Below the pieces are notes generated by a model that was not told the DNA's origin, did no database searches, and saw nothing but the letters and a program-made list of their open reading frames with translations. Shown here one piece after another: positions 15,541-23,532 of a stretch of DNA of 23,532 nt. Each line of letters begins with the position of its first letter. Position 1 is the stretch's first letter. Location: NCBI GenBank assembly GCA_002751075.1, contig NAOQ01000431.1:26103-49634 (forward strand), read 5' to 3'. The DNA is from Ichthyophonus hoferi (lineage: Eukaryota; Opisthokonta; Ichthyosporea; Ichthyophonida; Ichthyophonidae). The position numbers and the translations under genes were made by a program.

Positions 15541-15928
15541 GTAATGGCTTAGGGTAAAGATAACCTCTTTTTATTTTAAGCCGTTACCCTGACAATAACG
15601 CATGTCAAGTGACGGACTATACTGTAAGCAAAACTGTAAGCCCCGTTTCAATTACGTGATGGTTAATTTATACCATTCTAAACACATATGGTGTGGTGAG
15701 ACTGAATTTAGATTAACCTGTATATCTAATATAATGTGGTATACAGGAATTAATTTCGATCAGAATCATTACTACGTAAGTTTGAAAGACAATCACTATT
15801 ATCGTACATTCTAGCTAAATAATACTTAATATTGTTTAATAACAGCTAGTAATAAATAAAAAATATTTTATATTATAATGCAAATAAATAAATAACTATT
15901 GTAATGTATTAGACATGTTCCAACACTA
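15541..15928 (+). repeat. Interspersed repeat family, copy 2
   Basis: This copy shares the full block order with copy 1: AGGGTAA, CCGTTACCCTGACAAT, CGCATGTCAAG, GCCCCGTTTCAATTACGTG, GGTGAGACTGAATTTAGAT, CTGTATATCTAATATAATG, GGTATACAGGAATTAAT, TACTACGTAAGTTTGA, the AATAAATAAA stretch and TAGACATGTTCCAACAC. Similarity to copy 1 may continue weakly to about 16030 (GTAGGCTGTTTTCCCAC and ACGAGTAATAAAT blocks). The 70-codon frame at 15602-15814 lies inside the repeat and is not shared as an open frame by the other copies. Confidence 0.85.
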
Positions 15929-16984
15929 TTTACAGCAATATAGTATTATCTATTAGAAGGTTATTTAATAGTAGGCTGTTTTCCCACTAATACTAACAAT
16001 AACAAATATCACGAGTAATAAATACATTTTATGAGGGCCAAGCTACATATTGGTTGAATAGTTGCATAACTAAAGAAGGATTATACAATGTCTTAGAGCA
16101 ATAAAATATAAAACTATAGGTATATTGAAAAATATATAGATTGTGCATAATTTTATTACACTGCTTAAATAATATATTATATTATATTTTACAATATTCT
16201 ACTGTTTGTTGTCATATATTACTAGTGCGTGCAATTCTGTTTGATATATTAATAATGTAAGTGGTGTATATTATGCTACCTCTAAATATATGAGTCTTGC
16301 ACAATTGCCATCTATTATATAACATATAACCTATAATGCGTAATATACACTATAAAGCACTACATAATACGTAAGATATAATATATAGCATATAGTATAC
16401 AGCATAGAGCATACAACATATAACGTATAACATATATTTAATGTATGTGGTTAGATGGTCCAGCATAGGAGTCGTCTTTACATTACACTACAACCAACAT
16501 TTAGTAATCATTACAGATGCTGTAAGATCTCTGGAATGTAGCTTAATCACAAAAAAGTAAAAGCTTGACATGTATATATATCGGGATAAACCAAAATTTC
16601 ATTACTGTATTATTGTTAATTTAATATATAATATATGGGATAGACATAATCTGCACCTCTCTGTAAGGTAATATATAGGGATAATGTTAAGGAGCAAAAT
16701 GCAATTAAATCAAATAGATTCTGACACACATTCCACGATAAATATAATCCAATCAAAATAGAGAGCTCAGCTACAAACTATGCTGTTGTAAAGTGATCCA
16801 TCAAACGTGTGTGATAATCCATTAAGTTAGAGTATTAACACCAGTGCTTTGATATATATATACTTAGAAAGAGTTGGTTGGCATAATATGCTTGCTATTT
16901 GATATACTTCCTAAAACAACATTCTAAAATACTATTATAGAATATAATAATCAAAGAGATATGATATAGTATAGTTAATGTAGG
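15929..16984. other. Intergenic spacer between repeat copies 2 and 3
   Basis: About 1 kb of AT-rich DNA. Apart from the degenerate repeat at 16320-16440 and possible tail similarity to copy 1 up to about 16030, nothing was recognised. Confidence 0.5.
16320..16440. repeat. Degenerate GCATATA/ACATATAAC repeat
   Basis: A run of loosely repeated ten-base units of the kind AGCATATAGTATAC, AGCATAGAGCATAC, AACATATAACGTATAAC. Low-complexity intergenic DNA. Confidence 0.6.
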
Positions 16985-17326
16985 AACAGTAAAAATATAG
17001 GGTAAGCATACCTGTCTTTATTTCAAGTCATTCTTATTCTGAAAATAACTTATGTCAGGCGGCGGACTATAGTGTAAACAAATATTGAAACCCCGTCTCA
17101 ACCGCACCGTGCTTAATTTATACCACTCTTAACATACGCGATGCGGCGAGACTAAATTTGAATCCAACTGTATTCCTAATATAAAACGGTATACCTGAAT
17201 GAATGTCAATCTGAATCATTCCTACGTTAATTAATAGTAAATAATAAATAAATAGAATATATTTTATATTATAATTTAACTAAGTAAGTAAATAATCAAT
17301 GCTACGTCCTACACATATTTCAACAA
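16985..17326 (+). repeat. Interspersed repeat family, copy 3
   Basis: Its opening AACAGTAAAAATATAGGGTA matches copy 1 best (CGGTAAAAATATAGGGTAA), while the centre, TTAATTTATACCACTCTTAA and GGTATACCTGAATGAAT, matches copy 2. It retains more CpG (GATGCGGCGAGAC) than copies 1 (GATGAGAC) and 2 (GTGGTGAGAC), as expected if the copies decay by CpG deamination. Ends at the shared TACACATATTTCAACA block. Confidence 0.82.
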
Positions 17327-17525
17327 TTACGATGCAGGCTAATGCTAAAACGCTGCGCCAGAAGGTATGATAAAATAAGCAAAGGAATGTACGTGTATCC
17401 TAACATAGTGAAATGATTGGGTAGAGCTGTTTACCCACCTCCGCCTTACATATAATATAGTATAACAAAGTATCCTATTAGGATAGGATTTTATGTTATG
17501 TTTTATAATGGTATTTGATATTATA

Positions 17526-17636
17526 TTTTACTATACTATATTATATTATATATTAAAATAAACAATAATACTTATCTCTATTTTACTATACTATACTATA
17601 TTATATATTAAAATAAATAATAATACTTATCTCTAT
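17526..17636. repeat. 55-bp tandem duplication
   Basis: A unit running from TTTTACTATACTATA to AATAATACTTATCTCTA is present twice in direct succession, offset 55 bases (CTTATCTCT at 17571 and 17626), with only a few differences. The surrounding stretch 17455-17640 is otherwise ATTAT-type low complexity. Confidence 0.85.
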
Positions 17637-17819
17637 TTAAAACTCGGTATTGATTTTTTTTGTTGTTGTCTATTTTGTATTATTATTGTTAAATGTAGTT
17701 CTATATTATATTATTGTTAGATATATGATTACCTTGTATTATTGTTAAATATATCACTATATTATTTTTAATAAAAAAAATATCACTATATTATATTATT
17801 GCCAAATGTATGACTTACT

Positions 17820-17852
17820 GTGACGTATTAATGGCCGCCAACTTGGCGCCAC
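17820..17852 (+). promoter_or_regulatory. Candidate promoter element upstream of the third gene
   Basis: A small GC-rich island in AT-rich DNA combines TGACGTA (CRE-like half site) at 17821, GGCCGCC at 17833 and TTGGCGCC (E2F-like) at 17843-17850. This is the second of only two GGCGCC sites in the window, and like the first it precedes a gene. It lies about 660 bases before the next ATG, so a 5' UTR intron, for example to the acceptor-like ATTTCAG at 18351-18357, would be needed. Inference only. Confidence 0.3.
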
Positions 17853-18373
17853 TGATGCTCTTTTAGACGGTAGTAAAAACAAATAACAAGTAATAGATAG
17901 TATATATAGATATATATTTTTAGAAGTAAAATGTTAATTAAATTATTTATTAAATTAAGTATATGTGTGGTTTTATGTCCTAAGAGAGTATTAAGACGTA
18001 AAAACTATATATAACTATTGCTGTGAATTTTTTGATAATAAGAATAACGAGTTTCCATGGGTTGACTTTAAAATTAACCGGGCCAATAGGAACTCTTGAT
18101 TCTTGTCACATTAAAATACATGTTCACATAAGCTGTTACTGTATTTATTATTATTATTATTTGGTTATTGTAATGTGTGATAGAGACAGAGAATATTTTA
18201 ATTATAATTTAATTTTTTAATTTAATTTATACTCATACATTACCGTTACTATATAACATAAACCATAATATGCAGTATATAATATAATACTTTAAATAAG
18301 GTAACTATATATATCGAATAAGCTAGAATATCCTCTTACATCACCTTTTCATTTCAGTCCAAGGCCTGTTTTG

Positions 18374-18475
18374 ATGGCATCACAATGGTTTGACCATTAT
18401 ATACATCAACCTTCTGCGAATACTGTTAGCAAAAAACATACCTTGTTCATTATCTGTGTTTTCTTGAGACTGTAG
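18374..18475 (+). other. Possible upstream ORF before the secreted glycoprotein
   Basis: A 33-codon frame starting ATGGCATCACAATGG and ending TAG lies 33 bases before the presumed start of the glycoprotein, in another frame. If the 5' UTR begins at the acceptor-like site at 18357 it would be in the leader. No homology is suggested; it may be chance. Confidence 0.25.
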
Positions 18476-18507
18476 CTTCAGGTCAAGACTTCTATACATC
18501 CACTTTC

Positions 18508-21500
18508 ATGCATTTAGACGTATTAAATGCATGGCAATTTGCTGTGTATATTTCCTTTCTTTTCCCCCTGTGCTTTTATTCATGCATCTGCCTATGTAGT
18601 GGCGCGAACCACATTATCCCACCAGGTACAGATGGCATACGTCTTGGTATAATCAACGCCAGTGCAGGTGACTATATAACCCTTACCACGGGAGTATATG
18701 TTGAAACACAAACCATAAACATTGACAAATCTATTGTCATAAGAGGGGCAGGGTCTGGGAGTGTAGTCCAATTTACAAATGCTATAGAAGTTGCCTTCTA
18801 TGCTACCACATGGTCCTTTTTCCTTGATTCTTTTTATATGAGGGGAGTGGATACAGCCACAAATCAACAGGTATCAATGTGCACCTGGATTACACCATAT
18901 GACAATGAACCTATCAATACTACATTTGTCTTCTTTCCCTTAGAGGTATATTGCGTATATATAAACTTTTGCTTTTGTTTTGTTTTTTGTTTTTGTTTTG
19001 TTTTTAATTTTTGTTCTTGTAGTTCTTTCTGTTTTTTCCAATGTTTTTGACAATTTCAAGTTTATCAAAATCATCTTCATATTCTTTCCATTGGATTTTC
19101 ATTTAATGTGTTTATTTCACATTATGTTATATAAAACTATATAAACAAACTTACAGCACGTCGTATTCCCGCGTGGTCCCCCACAACAGTATGATGTTAT
19201 ACAATATTATATGCGGTGTTTATTCATTTGCTATTATTATCATGATGTAATGTATTGCGATATATTGTAGGATGGCATAACGTAGTATAATATCATAGGC
19301 AACAATTAAAATCAAAATGGATTACTGAGTGCAAATTTGGTGCTAGAATTTTTTTTAAAATATGAACAGTAATAATAATACTTATTTATTGGTGTTATAT
19401 GATTTATTTTCTAGCTGCCAGCTTAGGTCAGGCTATGTACATGTATATACATATCATATACATATATGTGTATAGTTATACTTACATTAATACCTATATA
19501 TATATATATATATGGATATAAGCACATCAAAGCTGACATTTCAAACATTGGGTCACTAATAAAATCCAACAAAACTCAATATATATTAGGGTGATATGAT
19601 ATGATATAATACGATATAGTATGGTATAGTATAATATTATATAATATAATACAATACAATAAAATACATTATATTATATTATCTTATAATAACAAGTATT
19701 TATTATTCCAATGATTGATTGCTTTAAACTTGTTCATAATTCAAAACGTGCTTTTTTTTTTTCAAATTTATAGACCGTTTTTTTTCACTTGCTGAGATAG
19801 TGGGCCTCAACTTGATGATAATTACCCTTTTTTATTTTAAATTTGATTTAAATCTGTTTAATTTATTCTTCCAATACTAATTAAACATTATAATTTAAAT
19901 TATACTATAAACTATTACTCTCAAGGATTTGAATTCTGACTTACATCTGAATTACACAAAAATCTGTTTCACCCCCCCCCCCTCAACAGTCATATTTATT
20001 GCTACATATTTATAATTATATATAATTATCAGAAATAATCAGAATCAAGTTTAGCCCGTAACTTGCGTTTTAACACTTTTTTTTGTGTCAGATTACATAT
20101 GCAATAATAATTCTTAATAACATTAAATGCTTATAACTATATAAAGAAATATCTAAATTAACTAAATATTCCTTTTGGAACAGTATATTACTAATAGTAT
20201 TATTAATAATAATTAAATAAACATGTAATGGCAATTGCTCATAATATTAAATAAATCTTTTTTTTTCTAACAGTACTCATATACATATACACAGGTGGAA
20301 AATAATAACCTAAACATACGAGTATACCTAGGACCCTGGGGAACCAACCGAAGCATTAGCGCCTTTAGCTATGGTACGTGTACCTCTACCTATAATACTA
20401 CCATTCTGACATCTCCTCGCTTGTATCTGGCCCGTGAAACCTGCACAGCCCAGATGGCCATTGCATATATTGAGCCCGAACCGTTTATAATTGGTGGTTG
20501 TAGTGTTAGTCATGCCAAAAATGGTAACATTACGTCATATGATGGGTTGGCTACCACGTCTATACAGGAGCATGTATACTTAGAAGAAATAGGGCAAAAT
20601 ATAACCACCCCTTACATAAGATACAGTAATACCAACCATAGGCTGAGTGGGGCTGTGGATTATCCCGCTGGTGTGGTAATTCAGGTAGGAATAGCTCTTT
20701 CTTATCTGTTCATTTTTTTTTTATGTTATTTTTATATATTCTACCCTTAAGAAATCAGACCAGTTGCTTTCTTAGTCATGCATAATATAATGTTTTTATG
20801 AAGGTATTTTCTATTGGTTGAAACAGCATTCTGATTGTGTTTACTGGGCACTATCTTATTAAGTTCCATATATATGCTCAGTATATCCTGAGAATATTGT
20901 CAAATATTTATAGATTGCACATCATTCTATATTTCTATAAACTATGGCCTATTATATTAATTACGACACCAAATTCTATAGTATCTTGTTGATCTATACT
21001 ATGTGCATTATCACATTGATTTTGCCAGAGGTATTGTAGAATTTCTAGTAATAACTATTACTTAAATCTGATTAACTATTAGTTATTTTATTTATGCGTC
21101 GCGCCGCTGAACTATCATCTAGCTACTAAAAATAAACATTTACCTAAGTGAAGATTGTGTTAAACCCGTATTTTGAGAAATATAATACTATATAATATCT
21201 ATATGATAGCATATATATATGCTGTGTATAGCATTGTGTGTTACAATTAATCTTCTATCCATATATATGCCCATCTCACAGAATAAGATCACTGTTTCCC
21301 AGGCTGGCCTGCAAGCAGCCCTAGTGAATATTGATGAAGGATCTATTGGGACTAAAAACTTCTCGACCATTACAATTTCTCTTGCCCTTCCCGCCCCGTT
21401 TACTGTAGACTCTACAGCAGGAAACCCACTGGTGCTATACAACAATACAATAAATGTACTTTTTACATCCAGCTGGATCGTGTCCCTTAGTTGCAATAAT

Positions 21501-23532
21501 TTGACCTTAGGGGCAGATGAATGCCATCAAATCCTGTCTTATAATGTAACAGGGTGTGATATCACAGGCGATTATTACCTCCAACTACCAATTATATGTC
21601 AAGAATATGATAATAACGGTCAACCATTGGGCAATCGTTGTCCACTCATTCCGGGAAGTGCAGATGAAGCTAATATAAAGTTAGAGATTAAGGGGACAAA
21701 TAAATGCAATCAAGTGACACAATCCATAGATCAGTTATTTGATCTAGAAGTTATCGAATGGAATGGTAGCTCGTTTGTTCCGACTGAGACTGAGTCCATA
21801 CTAACGTAAGCTTTTTTCACCTTATTAAATATATGTATATATAATGGTTTATATATATTTTTTTAAAATAAATCAAAATGTTATTTTAGGTTGCTTTAAA
21901 AATAAATTGTTAATGCTTATGATAGCAAGGACAATTTAATCTTGAAATTTAGATCCTGATTAATATACTCAATGGCTCATGATTAGCAGCAGTGAAGTCA
22001 TGAAGGTTTTGTCATCTCTGTCCGAGCTTTATATTACATGATAAGGTTATGAATGTGCATATTTTATATGATGGCGCATATGAGGTACAATATACCATAC
22101 CTTCAGTGCAACAGACAATAAGGTTGTATGATAATCATTCAATAACATACTCGTATACTTCCCGTTTCCTGTGTTTATTATATTTTTATTTTGTGTAATT
22201 CTTTTCACAGACTTGGAGAGACTGCTTATTTATCAATTCTTATCTGGAACAATAGGAGTGGGGTCACTATTGAGGATGCACATATCGTTCAGATGGATCG
22301 CATTAGTTCAGGAAATTGCACCGATTTTCCATTTAATTGGACCTCGATTAATGTACCACAGCGATTTTTAAATGGGATGGACACTTTCCCGGAGAATAAT
22401 GCTACAAGCAATGGAACTGGGAACAGAAGAAGAAGTTCAAATAAAGAAAGTAAATTTCATCTGTACAGTTTAGAGCAGAGCATGTTGTCAAAAAACATAC
22501 CTTATGGCATAAAATATAAAGCAGCTAGACCTGGAAAAAAAGTGCCAATTGACAAGGAAATGGAAATGGAAAAGGTTGAAAATGTAGACGGGCAAAACAG
22601 TAAGAATAAAAATAAACCTGAAGAAGACTTGACAGATTGTGTAAGAAAAAGGATCAACTATAGAAAAAAGGTAAAGTTGCCACTGGTAAATGGATGGAAA
22701 AGGGAAAGGAGAAGAAGAATAAGGCGAGCAGATAATACCACTGTAAATGCAACTACTACTACTATTACGAGTAATGTTACTACTACTACTACTACGAGTA
22801 ATGCTACCACTGCTACTACAAGTAATGCTACTACTACTACTACAAGTAATGTTACTACTACCACTACGAGTAATGGTGCTAGTACTACTATTAATAATGT
22901 TACTACTACAAATAATACATCATCAATCACAAATTCATTGCAATCTACAGCAACCAGCACAACAACCACTAACACTAACATTACTTCCACTAACAGTAAC
23001 ACTACTACTTCCACAACATCGGCTGCCAATATCACTTCAAATATCACAAGTACAACTACATCTACATTTTTATCCAATTTGAACTCTACCTCTACAGTTA
23101 CTAGTAGTTCTAATACTACAACTAATACTACAACTAATACTACAACTAATACTACAACTAATACTACAAATAATACTACAACTATGTCTTCAAATACTTC
23201 CTCTATCAATTTTACAACTACGACCAATTCAACCATCACATCTACATCTACATCCACGCCCACAGTTACACCCACTTCTACAAGTAGTTACATTGGTAGC
23301 TCTACATCTCTGTCTACATCAGCATCTTCTTCTTTATCGTCTTCATCTTTATCTACCTCCATGACTACAACTATATCTGTTTCAACTATAGTAGCGCAGG
23401 TTACCCCATATCTAGGTCCTATCGTACCAGCCCAAATAGATTTTTATTTTAATATCACAACTACATTTGGATGTAAAGTGGAACATGCAACCAATGTAAA
23501 AGTGTTGTTAAAACTGTACGTCGCAGTAGATT
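18508..23532 (+). CDS. Large secreted or surface glycoprotein with beta-helix-like start, polybasic site and Thr-rich mucin-like tract; 3'-partial
   Basis: I do not recognise this gene. Four coding exons fit in phase: 18508-18945, 20295-20684, 21282-21805 and 22211 to the right edge, giving at least 891 residues. Residues 1-32 form a signal peptide (core FAVYISFLFPLCFYSCICLC). Residues 45-95 resemble the first coils of a pectin-lyase-type right-handed beta-helix (GDYITLTTGVYVE, INIDKSIVIRGAGSGS). Residues 96-480 look beta-rich, contain Cys, and carry over ten N-glycosylation sequons. Residues about 510-613 are strongly charged, ending in KRERRRRIRR (614-623), a furin-type site. From 625 to about 840 the chain is mostly Thr, Asn and Ser with about two dozen sequons; a non-repetitive beta-rich segment follows and is cut by the window end. 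Exon 1 could instead end at CAG 18870 (also phase 0), and an extra exon in the 1.35-kb first intron is possible. The spliced structure and signal peptide argue for a host gene. The function is unknown; adhesion, matrix or mucus roles are guesses. Confidence 0.75.
18946..20294. other. First intron of the secreted glycoprotein gene
   Basis: This 1.35-kb intron begins with a TTTTG/TTTTC-rich low-complexity stretch (18964-19040) that keeps exon 1 open for some 35 spurious codons of Cys and Phe. A small GC-rich spot with an acceptor-like CTTACAG lies at 19151-19190 but has no good donor. Pentamer repeats occur at 19585-19690, a poly-C run at about 19971-19982. No further exon could be supported. 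Confidence 0.6.
19585..19690. repeat. ATGAT/ATAAT pentanucleotide repeat
   Basis: GATAT, AATAC, GTATA and ATTAT pentamers follow each other with drift along this stretch, the same class as the arrays in SREBF introns. Confidence 0.7.
20685..21281. other. Second intron of the secreted glycoprotein gene
   Basis: A 597-base AT-rich intron with no recognisable content apart from one GC-richer spot (GCGTCGCGCCGCTGAAC near 21096-21112). The frame that runs into exon 3 from 21219 is intronic up to the acceptor CTCACAG at 21281. Confidence 0.6.
21806..22210. other. Third intron of the secreted glycoprotein gene
   Basis: A 405-base intron with strong GTAAGC donor and pyrimidine-rich TTCTTTTCACAG acceptor, splitting a codon after two bases. 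No other content was recognised. Confidence 0.65.
22698..22730 (+). other. Polybasic proprotein-convertase-type cleavage site
   Basis: Codons for KRERRRRIRR followed by Ala-Asp stand exactly at the boundary between the charged linker and the Thr-rich tract of the third gene's product. RERR, RRRR and RIRR each fit the furin consensus R-x-[KR]-R. Cleavage would separate an N-terminal beta-rich part from the glycosylated part. Cleavage itself is inferred. Confidence 0.6.
22749..22920 (+). repeat. In-frame ACT-rich repeat encoding TSN-x-TTTT units
   Basis: Units of roughly 24-27 bases of the form ACG/ACA-AGT-AAT-GYT-(ACT)n recur six times, each encoding Thr-Ser-Asn-Val/Ala-Thr followed by four or five Thr. 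Almost every unit renews one N-glycosylation sequon. The opposite strand shows long but meaningless Val-rich frames here. Confidence 0.85.
23112..23183 (+). repeat. In-frame 12-bp repeat (AATACTACAACT)n encoding NTTT units
   Basis: AATACTACAACT repeats in tandem about five times, then degenerates. Each unit encodes Asn-Thr-Thr-Thr, so a sequon appears every four residues. Near-identity at synonymous positions suggests recent expansion. Confidence 0.88.

Noticed and set aside
15602-15814. 70-codon plus-strand frame that might be a small gene
   Set aside because: It lies inside repeat copy 2, and the corresponding frame is not open in copies 1 and 3.
18946-19050. Extension of glycoprotein exon 1 as a Cys/Phe-rich tail
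   Set aside because: Encoded by a TTTTG/TTTTC low-complexity run after a usable donor at 18946; the phase-0 join to 20295 gives more protein-like sequence.
19150-19190. Small GC-rich putative exon after CTTACAG in the first glycoprotein intron
   Set aside because: No acceptable donor follows, and its inclusion is not needed to keep frame.
21188-21496. 102-codon minus-strand frame
   Set aside because: It overlaps glycoprotein exon 3, which has clean splice sites and secreted-protein features on the plus strand; the antisense has none.
22658-23275. Minus-strand frame of 205 codons, Val-rich
   Set aside because: It is the antisense of the ACT/AAT repeats encoding Thr and Asn in the third gene; codons such as GTA/GTT are forced by the repeat and no domain is seen.

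Overview
This is a eukaryotic genomic window, AT-rich (roughly one third G+C by eye), with GT-AG introns and three protein-coding genes that all lie on the + strand. The protein sequences point to an animal. The first gene is a clear PSMD14/RPN11. The second is a full SREBP with the animal-type SCAP-binding regulatory domain. The third is an intron-containing secreted glycoprotein with a Thr-rich, mucin-like tract that I do not recognise. Divergence from vertebrate proteins, the base composition and the signs of CpG decay in repeats fit an early-branching animal such as a sponge, but this is a guess and not shown directly.

Layout. (1) 1-3546: the last seven visible coding exons of PSMD14, including the JAMM zinc motif; the 5' part is off the window. 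Its introns hold one copy of an interspersed repeat and a 137-bp tandem duplication that carries along the exon 6 end and a decayed splice donor. (2) 3547-6062: intergenic DNA with no recognisable gene; a GATGGCGCCATC palindrome near 5600 may mark a promoter. (3) 6063-14293: a complete SREBF gene, 15 coding exons, about 976 residues, with acidic N-terminus, poly-Ala tract, bHLH-zipper with the SREBP-specific Tyr, two membrane helices with a site-1-protease-like RVLS in the lumenal loop, and C-terminal regulatory domain. Several introns are filled with penta- and trinucleotide microsatellites. (4) 14294-18500: intergenic DNA with two more copies of the interspersed repeat, a 55-bp tandem duplication, and a second GGCGCC motif upstream of gene 3. 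(5) 18508-23532: the 5' part of a large secreted or surface glycoprotein: signal peptide, a short beta-helix-like start, Cys-containing beta-rich segments with many N-glycosylation sequons, a highly charged linker ending in a polybasic (furin-type) site, then a long Thr/Ser/Asn-rich tract. It runs off the right edge still open.

The first two genes are housekeeping/regulatory (proteasomal deubiquitination; sterol and lipid gene control) and show no functional link beyond adjacency. The third gene is the novel one. No retroviral, LTR, Polinton or other virus-like element was recognised; no tRNA, rRNA or CRISPR was seen.
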